Origin: a virus
DNA length: 64,000 bases
IMG/VR virus record: IMGVR_UViG_3300032252_000001
Location: 1 to 64,000 of that record
Reading direction: 5' to 3' (one strand)
Made by a program: the position numbers and the translations under genes
The notes under the pieces: generated by a model
The model's input: only the letters and a program-made list of their open reading frames with translations
The model's database searches: none
Told to the model about the DNA's origin: nothing
Shown: one piece after another, positions 31,401 to 40,011 of the stretch
Numbering within the stretch: the stretch's first letter is position 1
How the letters are laid out: every line of letters begins with the position of its first letter

Positions 31401-34400
31401 CAAGCTCACCTCGCGCCACACCGAGAGCCGTCTCGAAATCATCAACAAAAGGGAACACCGTATTGTCCCGGTCATACAGATCAGCAACAAACAGTTGCTT
31501 GGCAAGCTCTATGTCTTCATCTTTTAGAAACTCGCCCTTCTCTGGACCGAGAACATCATCAAGAAATTCCTGAAACTCATCGTCGTCAATGCGATCCATG
31601 GCAAGCTGAAACTCATCAAGGAAAGCACGATCAAGCTCAGATAAATATTCGTTGAGGTAGCTATTAAACATAGCCTGCAAAGCCCTGCCATCCTCGCTGG
31701 CCTGCTTAGCGGCTTCTACCTCTTGTTCTCTGGAAGCGTATCTCTTTGCTCCCCGTTGTGCGTGATCAGCCTGAGACTCATGCCAATGTAATGCTCGCCC
31801 CTGCTTGTCTGGGTTTGGCGCGGTCGGTGCGTTCGTATCAGCATCGTAGTTTTCTGCATATCTGACATGACCCCAGACACCAGCGTTTCCCTCATAACCA
31901 AAGGAATCGCTTTCGGCTCGATATCTGGCGTAATCAAAGTGATCAGTGGTGACCCCATTGGCCGGTGTCTGCCAGAATACTGCGCCCCTGTAAGTGTGAG
32001 GGACATTGTAAAGCGGCATCAAAGATGGGTAATAATTTCTTGTCTCGTAATCGGTCTCTGCCGTGATCCACCTATCAAGGTTCTCGTCATAACCAATGTC
32101 TACACCTTGCTCGCGGTCTTTATCCATTTCAGCCCTGATCGCCCTAGCCTGAGCTACTGGAAGATCGGAGTAGTCATTAAATTGCCCCGGTGGCGGTGAG
32201 CCGTATAGTCTCTGGTAGTGAATCCCCCAGTCGAGCGGCACCCGTAATGGTGCGCTTACTGAGACTTCATATACTGGCGTTTCAATGCGAGAGGCAAGCC
32301 AATCTTTTGGCAGCTGGACCTTCGTCACATCAATGGGCGCATTCTGGATATCGAGAAGTCTGTTGCGAGCCTTCTCACGTGTCGCCGGATCAGCAGATGC
32401 CAAATCTGATAGCGCCTTACCATAGGATTCGGTCAAGGGGTGATTCTCACCCAGTATCAAATTCAGCGTGGTAAGCACTGGGTTTTGCTGACTCAAAGCG
32501 TACCGACCCATGTGAGGAACAAAATCTCCGACATTCAGATTGTTGTTCTGCATCATAAGTTTTACATCAAGCTGCTCTTCGGTGTAGTTCAGCTCTGACA
32601 TTGCCATTGTGTCGTTCGCTTCATTAAGCGACTTCATGAACTCGACAAGAGACGCGGCCTCTTTCTCGGTCATCTGTACACCGGGCTGCTTTAGTTCAGC
32701 TACGCGCTTCGCATTGATGCCAAGGCGCTCTGCAAGTCTCTCATCATTTGCTATGGCAGATGCCATGTCGCCAAAGCGACTTGGCCAGAGCCGTTCCATG
32801 AAGCCTGCCGCCTCCAGCTCCATTTCTGATATTGAACCACGAGAGGTTGCAGTTGGTAGCGCGGCCCTTGCCGCATCCAAAAAGCCTTGGATGCTCGCCA
32901 CCTCTGGGAACACAGGAATGCGATCCTGATTAAATGCCTCTCCGTACTGGCGCTCACCAGCCTCGATCTTCGCTTTCTTGGAGCGAATCAGGTTCTCTTT
33001 TCTCTGCACCTCTTTCTTGGCTTGAGAGATAACAGACTGCACCTTGCCAGCAAGACCTCGCTCTTCTTCGCTCATGTTTCCAGTAGCGGCCTCGAACAGA
33101 GCCTTCGGGTTATTCTCTCGCTTGAACATACCCATGGCTTTTTTCAGATCGCCACCAGTAACGCCCTCAGCTTCAAGCCTTGCTTGTTCTTCAGCTTCAA
33201 GTCGCTTTGACTCATCCTTGAAATCACCGGGAGTCAGAGGTCTCCAGCCTTCAGGCATTGCCTTACCAGTAACCTGCTCATAGGCTTCCGCTAAGGTCGG
33301 CACAGGCGGTGCAGGCTGAAGGTCTTCCTCAGTCAGACGCTCTTCTGCCTCACGCTCTCTGGTGCCGTTCAGCAAAACGTCATGGATAGGCTTTCTGAAT
33401 ATCTCCATGTCGCGCATGTACAGGTTGTGGTTCTGACCTTGGAAGTCTTTGAACTGCCACTTCGAGTGACCTTTAACAATGGCATCATGAGATCGAGCAA
33501 TAATATTCAGAAGGTCCTTATCATTCAGGAACCCTGACCGAGAGCGAATAACAACACCCGGCTTTCGTTGTTTGCCTTTCTTGTATTTACCTTTTCGGGT
33601 GCCTGATGTGCCAACGTAAACAAGACCCTTTTGGTCACCGTTTCCGTAAAGCTCTTTGCGAGCCTTGTCACGGTAATATTTCGATGGGGAGTTGTACATC
33701 CTTCTGCGAGCTGCACGTATCTGAGCGGCCCTGATCTTTCGATCAAACTTGCCCCAGCCCATTTGGATAAGCTGCTCTTTGAACCATGTGATAAAGCGAC
33801 GAACAACACTTTGCTGTTCAAGCGTCATGCCCTTCATCTCTGGCTTGCTGAGCAGTTCCCCAGCGGTCCACGCCATGACCTCTTCACCAAGCAGGGCTTT
33901 GTTGGCCCGGTTCAGGTCCTCTCCCTTGTTGATGTCGGTGCGGTAGTTATATCCAAGCGACCGCAGCGCATCGACAACCTCTGGGAACGCATCAACCATT
34001 TCATGCGTCAACTTGATGTACGTCTCGTAGTCTTGTGTTAAACCACGAATACCAAAGTGCCCAACGGTCTCGTGCATTACCGTGTCTGCAACAACTGTCT
34101 GCACATGGTCCTTGGTTAGCTTCTCATCTTCAGCGGCCTCTTCGTTACCAAGATTGTCGTACCACTTATTCTCGCCACTGTGCTTGAATCGGCCCAGATA
34201 AAAATCTGGCATTGGCTTTTCAGTACGCTCTGGCGCAGCAGGCATCTCAAGCTCTTCGCGCCCCAACAGATTCTTTAACCATCTCTCGTTTTGCAGCAGT
34301 TCATACGCCTGACTAGCGGCCCTTTCCCATGACTCATCGGACATATTGTCAGGACGCAACACCCCCTTGTAAGATGCCAAGTCGCCGCCCTCACGCAGCA

Positions 34401-37400
34401 GCCTCTTGACTGTTATCGAATCGTTAAGAGGTCCTTCCCCACGCTCCTGCGCTAAGGCAATCAAGCCTTCCGTACCGGTATTGGCAAACACCTCATAAAG
34501 ATCAGCAAACACCTGCTCTTCGCTAACACCCTTCATCGGGACGTACGCAGCGCCAAGGGCTGAGGCCGCAGCTTTAATGAACTCCCTGCGGCTCATCTTT
34601 GGCATAGCCGCTTCTACGGCTGGTATTGTTTTCTTGTCTTCGGGTATCGTCAGCTTGACTGCGCCAGTGGTTGTGTTGCCACCGTACTGCGCCGTCCTTT
34701 CACGAAGCGCTTCGACAATTGCGCCGATCTCCTTATCGCCATCCGCTACTTCAGTTCCAGTAAGCGACAACAGACCGGTCCTGCTGAAGACCAGCGTTGA
34801 GCCAGCCTCTGTCGTGGCTGTATAGCTGCCATCGCTTAGAGACTGGATTTGCCCAGTGATACTGAACGCTTTGCCCTTGTTTTGGTGAGCGTATGCGCCA
34901 CCGGGCCGGATTGTGATTTGAGCCTTCTTGGATTTTGGTGTGACCTTCTTTGGCTTAGCAGAAGGAATAACCTTGTTAGCCTCTGGATCAAATACCAACA
35001 CGCTACCGTCTTTAAGTTCGACGGTAATTGAATTGATCTCGTCATCCTTCTTTGGCTTAGCTTTCGTTTCAGCCGTCTCTTGTGGCTTCTCCCAGCGTTT
35101 CTGCCGCTCTTGAATTAAGGCTGACTGGAAAAGACGAAGCTCTGTTTCCAGATTGTTTTGCTTCTCAAAGTTCAGCACCAGCTCTTTGTTGACCGGATGC
35201 TCTCTGTTCTCTCGCTTCTCAGGCTTCATCTTTTTGCGCTGTTTGAGAAGGGCCTCTTCGCGCCTGATGAGCTTGTTAAGTTTTTGTCTGGTTTTTATAG
35301 CCTGTGTTTCTAATCGCTTTTCGACCCCGCCCTTCGAGAACGAACCGTAAGGTCTGCGAGACTCCCACGGAGCAGGTTTCTTTGTGAACGCAGTAACCCG
35401 ACCAGTCTGAATCTTTCCGTTTTCATCAATGACCTCGACCGTATCGCCTTCCCTGATGCGATACTTCAATGAGTTCCAGCTGACCGTTTTCATGCCGTAC
35501 TTCAGGCCGCGCTTCGCCTCTGCAATAATTGCATCAGCAAACAAGAAAACACCGTGTGACGGATCGTCCATTGAGAAAATGCCACGAACGTACTGCGCAC
35601 CAAATGGCAGCGACAGCATTTCATCGAACTGATTTGGCGAAATTTGTTCGAGCTGCGTGTAGTCGTTTACCAATGTAATTGGTGGGTTGCCCTTGTTCGT
35701 TGACGGCAAAAACCCCTCGACCGTCTCTTCGACCCAGCCCATGTGTTCCTCGTCAACTTCAGGTTGTTTCCCGAACAGCTGACTCTGGTAATACATGTCA
35801 CCAGAAAGGACATACTGATCCCAATCTTCCTCGACATACGTGCCGGTTGATTTATTTAGCTGGTCATCATTGAACTTGTCGAAGTCTTTACTCATCGCGA
35901 AAAGAGGCATCTGCGGTGAGTCTTCGGCCTGTGTAACCCGAAGCGACGGCGGGGTAGCGCCTGCAACACGAGAATCCGCACGTTCACCAGAGGTTATGCG
36001 ACGATCTTTTTCTTCCTGAAGTGCTGCGTCAGCCGAATCAAAGTCAGCCCCATATCCAACAGACACCTGAACCTTGACGCTTTTTCCGGCCTCTTCGATA
36101 CGAGGCAGCTGATTGATTCTCGATACTGCCTTCTCAACAATTGACTGAAGTTTGTCTGCATCAGGGTGCGTGACAATGAACTCATCGCCACCATACCTGT
36201 AGGCTTCCGCACCGCCGCCCATTGAGTTGATCTCATTGGCAATCTGCCGAAGCATTTGTGTGCCAGCACTATGACTGAGGTTATCGTTGATCCACTTCAG
36301 AGCGTCTGCATCAAGGACCGCTACCGGCTTACCTTCGTTTTTATCTTGATTCCACTTGCGTTTGTTCCAGAGGTTGGTGTCTGGATCACGCATAACCTGC
36401 TCTTCAAACTCCTGCTCTGTCAGATGCTGATACGCCTCGCGTAACTTCTTATCTTCGCGGCGCTCACCACCTGAGTAGCCGGATTCAATCTTGTTCCTCA
36501 TGTCCACAGCCTGAGCGGCAAGCTCTTCTCTTGCTCGAACTCCACGCTGCGTTAGCATGAACGTATCGCCACGCTGGTTCCATGTGCCGTAGCCAGCCTT
36601 CGCTAGTTCCTCATACGCTGCCTCATCAAGAATCTCGCCCTTCTGCACAGCAGACATTTCATCAACTAAGCGCAGGTTCTCATCAATCAAACCAACTTCT
36701 CTTTCAACCTGCTTTCTTGCCTCTTCCCTCTCTGCCTGCGCTCTCTTCTCTTCAAGCAGCTGGCGCTTGGCGAGCTGTCTGCTCTTGCGCCGCTTGGCAA
36801 TCATCGCAGCATCTTTCTTGTAGCCCTCTACTCTTTTGTCGTGTTCGAGCAGGGCTTCAGGGCTTGCTCCATTCTTTTCCATCAGGCTGCGAACTCGTTT
36901 GCGCACTGACAGGAAGGCGTTGGCTTCTTTCTCTTGAAGGCGCTCCAGCTCGATCATTGCTGTCACCTGATCCTGTGGTGAAGCGTCCTTTGCAAACTTG
37001 GTGTTCGGACCTTTCTTGTTCTGATACTTCCAGCGCTCATTAGCAGCATTAACCCACGGCTGTGAGTCACGAATGAGCGCGTCATATTCTTTGGCAACGC
37101 CAGCGCCCTTGTCGCTTTGTATACCACCAATTGCGCCGTACGGCCCTGACACGAACGCTGCTGCTGCCATCGCCTCAGCAACACCCTCGAACGGGCCAAC
37201 CTCTGGATCAACCTTCATCACTTTGAGGTTGCTTGCGATCTGCTCGACGCTTTCCTGACCCATCTCCTGAGCAATCTCGCCAATAGCATTCTTGCCCATA
37301 CGCGCCAGTATGCTGTCCTTCGCTGCCTGACGAGCGCCAGACCGACCTACTGTCTGACCATAGACCGCGCCCATTGGTGTGCCGAGTAGCGCACCAGATA

Positions 37401-38658
37401 TGACCATAGCCATCTCAGCCGCTGAATTGGCATAGCTATAACCGATGAGCTGCTTGGCCTCTTCCGGCATCAAGCCAGCTGCTACAAAGTTCTGATAGTC
37501 CTCGTTCTGGTCCCACTTATCCTGCGTCATTTGGTCGCTTTCAAGACGGCTCTGCGTTTCATTGAAAACCGCATCACGAATAAGAACCATCTCAGTCGCA
37601 CCACCGGCAGCTGCACCGCCGACTCGTGCGCCTACCTTCTGTAGCTTTTGAATCTCTTCCATGGTGGAGAGTGGTCCACCAAACTTCCGAACCGAGTAGC
37701 CAGCACCGACCTTACCGCCAATTCTTGAGGAAACAATCATTCCACCGATCATTGGTGCCTGCTCGATGGTGGCATTAAAGATACCCCTGATACCCTTAGT
37801 CTTATCATCAAACGGTGAGAACCACGTCAGCGGGTTCCACGTCGCCTCTGGGTCGAGGAACGGCAGCTCATCTTCTGCTCGCGCAGCGTCGCTGTATTCC
37901 TTACGAAGATCAGCCAGCGACTGGGCCATCTCGTTTGCGGCATCTTCAGCAGCTGCATCATCTTCGTACATGATCGGGCGTACAACAGCTTCATAGATAC
38001 CTTGCGTGTTTGGTATGAAGCCAGCACCGACTGGGGATACACCCTGTGATTTTAGCGAACCGCCAATCAGCTCGTCGGCCATAGGGAATGCGGCCTGACC
38101 GGTTGGCTCGTTTTCATCGCCCTCTTGATAGCCCATCATTTCTCGGAGCTTCTTGCTCCAGACGGTTCGCGGGAGCCACTGCCCCTCTTCTTTGTACGTT
38201 CCGTAGAAGTCTTGCGCAGCACGGTCAAACTCGCGCCACTCCATCTTACCGACCTTCTTTCCAGCCAGAGACTCAATACCCGCTATGTCGGGTTCCGGCA
38301 GCTGAGCAACAACCTTGTCGAGCGTCATATCACGCAACGATTTTTCGGACTCGCTGCGAATAACAGGGCCTTGCACAAACTGACGACCACCAATCTTGGC
38401 AGCAGTCCACGCATCCCCTAATGCGCCCTTGTTCTGCTGAACAGCAGGCAGCGTTTTGCCCTGAGCCTCTGCCATGATCTCTTCAAAGGATCGAGTCTCT
38501 TGCCTGCGATCACTATGCGTCGTCTCAGCAATAGCTGGCACCTCATCTGGAAGATCAGGCTCAGGATCAATTTGCTGTTTGACAGCAGCCTCTTTGCCCT
38601 TCTGGGCAGCTTCGGCCTCTGCCATGATCTCTTCAAATGTGCGGGTCTTTTCTGCCAT
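25426..38658 (-). CDS. Giant polyvalent internal virion protein, 4410 residues
   Basis: One uninterrupted frame of 13.2 kb, larger than the approximately 3500-residue N4 virion RNA polymerase. Order: two TR(T/S)FEEIMAEA motifs 50 residues apart (7-15, 57-65); Gly/Ala-rich hydrophobic segments (about 300-520); a charged helical region; a GGDEF domain (about 758-890, YGGDEF at 822-827); mixed domains; SRREFIK (1356-1362) before a hydrophobic run; zincin HETVGH (1529-1534); LHWHESQADHAQRG (about 2290) and NGYARIHLAPG (about 2990), resembling the E-x-QSDW-type polyvalent domain; and a C-terminal large-polyvalent (LPD38-like) region near 3840 (SITLDPGFMLANYIRDSMSA). Probably ejected with the DNA. 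The start overlaps nothing; the upstream gene ends 7 nt away. Confidence 0.8.
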   Translation of the reverse strand: MAEKTRTFEEIMAEAEAAQKGKEAAVKQQIDPEPDLPDEVPAIAETTHSDRRQETRSFEEIMAEAQGKTLPAVQQNKGALGDAWTAAKIGGRQFVQGPVIRSESEKSLRDMTLDKVVAQLPEPDIAGIESLAGKKVGKMEWREFDRAAQDFYGTYKEEGQWLPRTVWSKKLREMMGYQEGDENEPTGQAAFPMADELIGGSLKSQGVSPVGAGFIPNTQGIYEAVVRPIMYEDDAAAEDAANEMAQSLADLRKEYSDAARAEDELPFLDPEATWNPLTWFSPFDDKTKGIRGIFNATIEQAPMIGGMIVSSRIGGKVGAGYSVRKFGGPLSTMEEIQKLQKVGARVGGAAAGGATEMVLIRDAVFNETQSRLESDQMTQDKWDQNEDYQNFVAAGLMPEEAKQLIGYSYANSAAEMAMVISGALLGTPMGAVYGQTVGRSGARQAAKDSILARMGKNAIGEIAQEMGQESVEQIASNLKVMKVDPEVGPFEGVAEAMAAAAFVSGPYGAIGGIQSDKGAGVAKEYDALIRDSQPWVNAANERWKYQNKKGPNTKFAKDASPQDQVTAMIELERLQEKEANAFLSVRKRVRSLMEKNGASPEALLEHDKRVEGYKKDAAMIAKRRKSRQLAKRQLLEEKRAQAEREEARKQVEREVGLIDENLRLVDEMSAVQKGEILDEAAYEELAKAGYGTWNQRGDTFMLTQRGVRAREELAAQAVDMRNKIESGYSGGERREDKKLREAYQHLTEQEFEEQVMRDPDTNLWNKRKWNQDKNEGKPVAVLDADALKWINDNLSHSAGTQMLRQIANEINSMGGGAEAYRYGGDEFIVTHPDADKLQSIVEKAVSRINQLPRIEEAGKSVKVQVSVGYGADFDSADAALQEEKDRRITSGERADSRVAGATPPSLRVTQAEDSPQMPLFAMSKDFDKFNDDQLNKSTGTYVEEDWDQYVLSGDMYYQSQLFGKQPEVDEEHMGWVEETVEGFLPSTNKGNPPITLVNDYTQLEQISPNQFDEMLSLPFGAQYVRGIFSMDDPSHGVFLFADAIIAEAKRGLKYGMKTVSWNSLKYRIREGDTVEVIDENGKIQTGRVTAFTKKPAPWESRRPYGSFSKGGVEKRLETQAIKTRQKLNKLIRREEALLKQRKKMKPEKRENREHPVNKELVLNFEKQNNLETELRLFQSALIQERQKRWEKPQETAETKAKPKKDDEINSITVELKDGSVLVFDPEANKVIPSAKPKKVTPKSKKAQITIRPGGAYAHQNKGKAFSITGQIQSLSDGSYTATTEAGSTLVFSRTGLLSLTGTEVADGDKEIGAIVEALRERTAQYGGNTTTGAVKLTIPEDKKTIPAVEAAMPKMSRREFIKAAASALGAAYVPMKGVSEEQVFADLYEVFANTGTEGLIALAQERGEGPLNDSITVKRLLREGGDLASYKGVLRPDNMSDESWERAASQAYELLQNERWLKNLLGREELEMPAAPERTEKPMPDFYLGRFKHSGENKWYDNLGNEEAAEDEKLTKDHVQTVVADTVMHETVGHFGIRGLTQDYETYIKLTHEMVDAFPEVVDALRSLGYNYRTDINKGEDLNRANKALLGEEVMAWTAGELLSKPEMKGMTLEQQSVVRRFITWFKEQLIQMGWGKFDRKIRAAQIRAARRRMYNSPSKYYRDKARKELYGNGDQKGLVYVGTSGTRKGKYKKGKQRKPGVVIRSRSGFLNDKDLLNIIARSHDAIVKGHSKWQFKDFQGQNHNLYMRDMEIFRKPIHDVLLNGTREREAEERLTEEDLQPAPPVPTLAEAYEQVTGKAMPEGWRPLTPGDFKDESKRLEAEEQARLEAEGVTGGDLKKAMGMFKRENNPKALFEAATGNMSEEERGLAGKVQSVISQAKKEVQRKENLIRSKKAKIEAGERQYGEAFNQDRIPVFPEVASIQGFLDAARAALPTATSRGSISEMELEAAGFMERLWPSRFGDMASAIANDERLAERLGINAKRVAELKQPGVQMTEKEAASLVEFMKSLNEANDTMAMSELNYTEEQLDVKLMMQNNNLNVGDFVPHMGRYALSQQNPVLTTLNLILGENHPLTESYGKALSDLASADPATREKARNRLLDIQNAPIDVTKVQLPKDWLASRIETPVYEVSVSAPLRVPLDWGIHYQRLYGSPPPGQFNDYSDLPVAQARAIRAEMDKDREQGVDIGYDENLDRWITAETDYETRNYYPSLMPLYNVPHTYRGAVFWQTPANGVTTDHFDYARYRAESDSFGYEGNAGVWGHVRYAENYDADTNAPTAPNPDKQGRALHWHESQADHAQRGAKRYASREQEVEAAKQASEDGRALQAMFNSYLNEYLSELDRAFLDEFQLAMDRIDDDEFQEFLDDVLGPEKGEFLKDEDIELAKQLFVADLYDRDNTVFPFVDDFETALGVARGELDDGLLNYASYNEQPQQDQDDLRRDRVAQASPLKMGFIGDARMFEWNDNRAMNNILGRLLTAGRSRADQVLNWSNRTDFKQNIEKLRTGGYNIYDAYQNGVISKNRLHTSNELGGPDSNNMPGHRIPFMPDLAKRSLSTFLKNFAGLDPLEIERRVNERFDEISKQKVKTVRLDVNDIASRLTDSLGRAIEPSMIWNQIKLFAANPWARQFSARVEYASGTGEASVMGYGTDEMLEAFEADFLPELKKLMRAKTTESNLQEVENKIVQKREQLSQRFSYERDRMSVWRNELNIQAAHLRVSDDPNEPFQHKNDERANGLSVAESLAVMEKYGVESFAEYVKRDWADIWANSTPAEKRSYEEEGGSEDTPTPQWYERYAESWNDSSPGVFTFRVPINFGSDGLPNDYRPMAIVKEKLGSRWRWYEVLDEDTGDYGQALYVFSWSRMTTGFGAYLYDYYGSHYDVDSAAGEVFPDNRSFGITRDASKEIQKELDELEERKKRGVAEDSKKFDAALDGIDAIMQSGEFDDMEAAFLRIIDSHKRSGYQKQHLIEKNEQWRTAQMLWAITEAVRNGYARIHLAPGSESGSRGGYGRTASNSAYFVHSANEAKFELVQKSIRGQKRDIIIMKADTFQDPLWIDITEDRLLPLNPDRNMPDVIENENEGYFSPSLARQVGRDVAEAIATKLRTSGQAASNKTLLISKTKWSGNQQQLLESWLVHDTEGNILEIAASEEEANKVRQKIYDGDKTLGGESTPSGTVTAEDVGGPIQFNKTYYAGSPAYRYDHASPSHYQHTFARPSYEGGRANYDMVLPARMNGYLKRFGLKIEEGWAKVTKTKELDVMYAGGGRITYTVPATVTDQYPNIKIDEITGENYGFIVNSDNGVVIPTVFSSRERAETHLRSWLEAQSTDTDGRVKVMQITLNDEIRKAHSRPQNPFLGVKYQVNSNKQLKSALSKIGAKEPSLLDRFNDWRRTWKASMNISIFDRFYGVLYALNMTGSSSEGYKLMRLTTGLDAIMKGVFEYGHPVWSNGVVTNEGRGLLKILEPVADHVDYWAGYMAGVRAKRLLMEGYEKLGANDKAILDRAAGDYPGADANERLFNLLADATKVDQFAETEESLVGASWNTRKEWVKSRMKSEGLSKMQAEEAFEDQLAKDSLRKTEAQIAEEREPANGLPVNVNTAIKRLINAGRERNFTPADIKELIKFGDDFPSFQQVAEDYADFNKKMLDFAEEAGVINPETRPLWEEADYIPFYRIADDRLVGPLAKTNGVANQNSPAAKHLKGGTQNVGDLVHNIFINATNLMDASIKNNAARNVVDTLVPTGLMRQEKINQPPVDMEDIRRVLARNEMNLDDLEEQVQLGLQTMFSAVPDVGAGVISILRDGKKEYYRTEDELLFRSLAAVNMEAFGAWLNPIMKPARFSKRFLTASITLDPGFMLANYIRDSMSAYVLSRDHFVPMVSGVKGFKEAITEGDTYKAMVASGAAFESGLINQGDPKSTHKYIQSKMKDAGFQKTLLNTPRKMLNAWKRLGSATENANRIAIYQAAKAAGKSDLEALYEAKDIMDFSMSGDSAAIQLLIQTVPFMGARLQGLHRLGRGAAENPKAFFAKGMLIGVAGIALWLRYRDDPRYDELEDWDKDAYFHWWIGDQHFRLPKGFEVGAIFNTLPERIMEAIYSDETDAGKFLMRRLGHMMLETFNMNPIPQIAKPAIEIAANYDFFRKRSIESPYERNMLPEDRHSVYTSETMRALSALFPEGVNTKWYGDIKSPKQLEHAWNGYTGTIGRMLLNISDVGMRHLMDYPVAPDWDLSDLPVLGRIYRGDRPRRTRYEEEFYREANTAVEILGSMNKAKRGEDDPRFDELEEYYGDYVDRAKELESYKREISGINKEIREVRMDPDKNRKQKRKELDELQLDKNEIFKEAYENRPAANKDDKPQSNNIDTLIDNYNSTSPEANEELRVRAPQTSELLAGVNNLSPAQLDRLSKAANYKPREQA

Positions 38659-38664
38659 TAGATG

Positions 38665-39999
38665 TTACTCAGGGTTAGCGAAGAGGGCTGTATATTCATT
38701 CCATTCTTGTTCGGTTGGCTCCCTGCCAAGCTGCTCTTTAAGCTGCTCTCTTGTGTACATTGTTGGCCCAGAGTTAGCGCCACCACCTTGGCCACCGCCA
38801 CTCAGCGCACCGGCACCTATATCGTCAGCACCAATACCAAGAACAGATAGAGACTCATTGAAGAACTTCTCTCTAAGATTTGGAATGTCTGCTCTCCTGA
38901 CTTCCCGCTTCGTATAGGTCTTACCACCAACGGTGATTGTTGCGTTTTCGTCACGCTCGAATGCCTGCCACGCAGAGAAGGCCATCTCTCTCGCACGTTG
39001 CGGGTCTTGCCCAAGAATAACGAATCGCTTGGCCTTTTCTGGTGAGTATCCCATAGCAATCAGTTGATCAATGCGCCACTTATCCACAGGCGGTCTACCT
39101 GTCAATGCGGCTGGCTTCGCTGGAGTACCATCAGGATTCAAAACAGGTGTATCGTAACTCTGCGTTTCAGGGTTCCACTTCATGATCCCTTGGTCAGTGC
39201 TAATCGTATCCGCACCTCGCTTACCAGCTGTCTCTGCTTTGGTGATTGATTCAAGGTCACGTCGTGCGCCTTCCTCAGCCATCGTCTGCTGCTTCATCTT
39301 GCGCTCGTAATCCTGATCTTTACGCTGCTGAACTCCCTGCAAGGCACCCATGCCTGCTGCACCCAGCGCCCCCATGTCACCCATAGTCTCACCAGCCATC
39401 ATGGCACGAAGACCAAAGTCCATAAGCACCATGCCCATGTCCTCTTTCGGAATGACGTTAAAGATGTTCTTCCAGCGATCCTTCAGCTTGGTGTGATACT
39501 TCTTGTCAATTACACCTTCTTTGTACAGCTGCTCAGCGCGAGCCAGCCGTTGATCTCGAAGCTGCTCCAACGCTTTCCGTGGGTCAGCACCCTGCGCTGC
39601 CAGCGCCTCATTGAGCTTCATCTTTTTATCGACAACACCCAGCTGCGCCAAGTCAGGGTCACCCTGCGGCAACGCACCACCAGCCGTACCGTTTGCCGTG
39701 TGCTTGATAGACTTTTCGATCTCTTCCTCGACGTTCTCTGGAATTTTGCTATCTGGCGTTCCCCTATCTTTCGTATAGTCAGGCATCTGACCACCAGCAG
39801 TCTGACCACCAGCAGTAGGCTCAGGGGCAACATTACCCCCACCAGCACCCTGTGCATCGCCAGCCGGTGCCGCAGGGGTTGTGCGAGCATTTATGGTTGG
39901 ATCGACGCTGCCGGATGGTGATGGGGGTAAATTCTGCTCATCGTCTTTGTATTGCGCCAGCGCTCCACCGGCCCTGTTGATTGCGTCAAGTACGCTCAT
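38665..39999 (-). CDS. Internal virion protein, Ala/Gly-rich
   Basis: A 444-residue protein. The N-terminal 100 residues are low-complexity and Pro/Gly-rich (GDAQGAGGGNVAPEPTAGGQ), followed by helical segments and a Gly/Ala/Met-rich stretch (MGDMGALGAAGMGALQGVQQ, about 205-225) that could insert in membranes. The C-terminus is again Gly-rich and then acidic. This composition and its position next to the giant protein fit ejection proteins like T7 gp14/gp15. No enzymatic motif is recognised. Confidence 0.65.
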   Translation of the reverse strand: MSVLDAINRAGGALAQYKDDEQNLPPSPSGSVDPTINARTTPAAPAGDAQGAGGGNVAPEPTAGGQTAGGQMPDYTKDRGTPDSKIPENVEEEIEKSIKHTANGTAGGALPQGDPDLAQLGVVDKKMKLNEALAAQGADPRKALEQLRDQRLARAEQLYKEGVIDKKYHTKLKDRWKNIFNVIPKEDMGMVLMDFGLRAMMAGETMGDMGALGAAGMGALQGVQQRKDQDYERKMKQQTMAEEGARRDLESITKAETAGKRGADTISTDQGIMKWNPETQSYDTPVLNPDGTPAKPAALTGRPPVDKWRIDQLIAMGYSPEKAKRFVILGQDPQRAREMAFSAWQAFERDENATITVGGKTYTKREVRRADIPNLREKFFNESLSVLGIGADDIGAGALSGGGQGGGANSGPTMYTREQLKEQLGREPTEQEWNEYTALFANPE

Positions 40000-40011
40000 T
40001 TTGTTCTCCTG

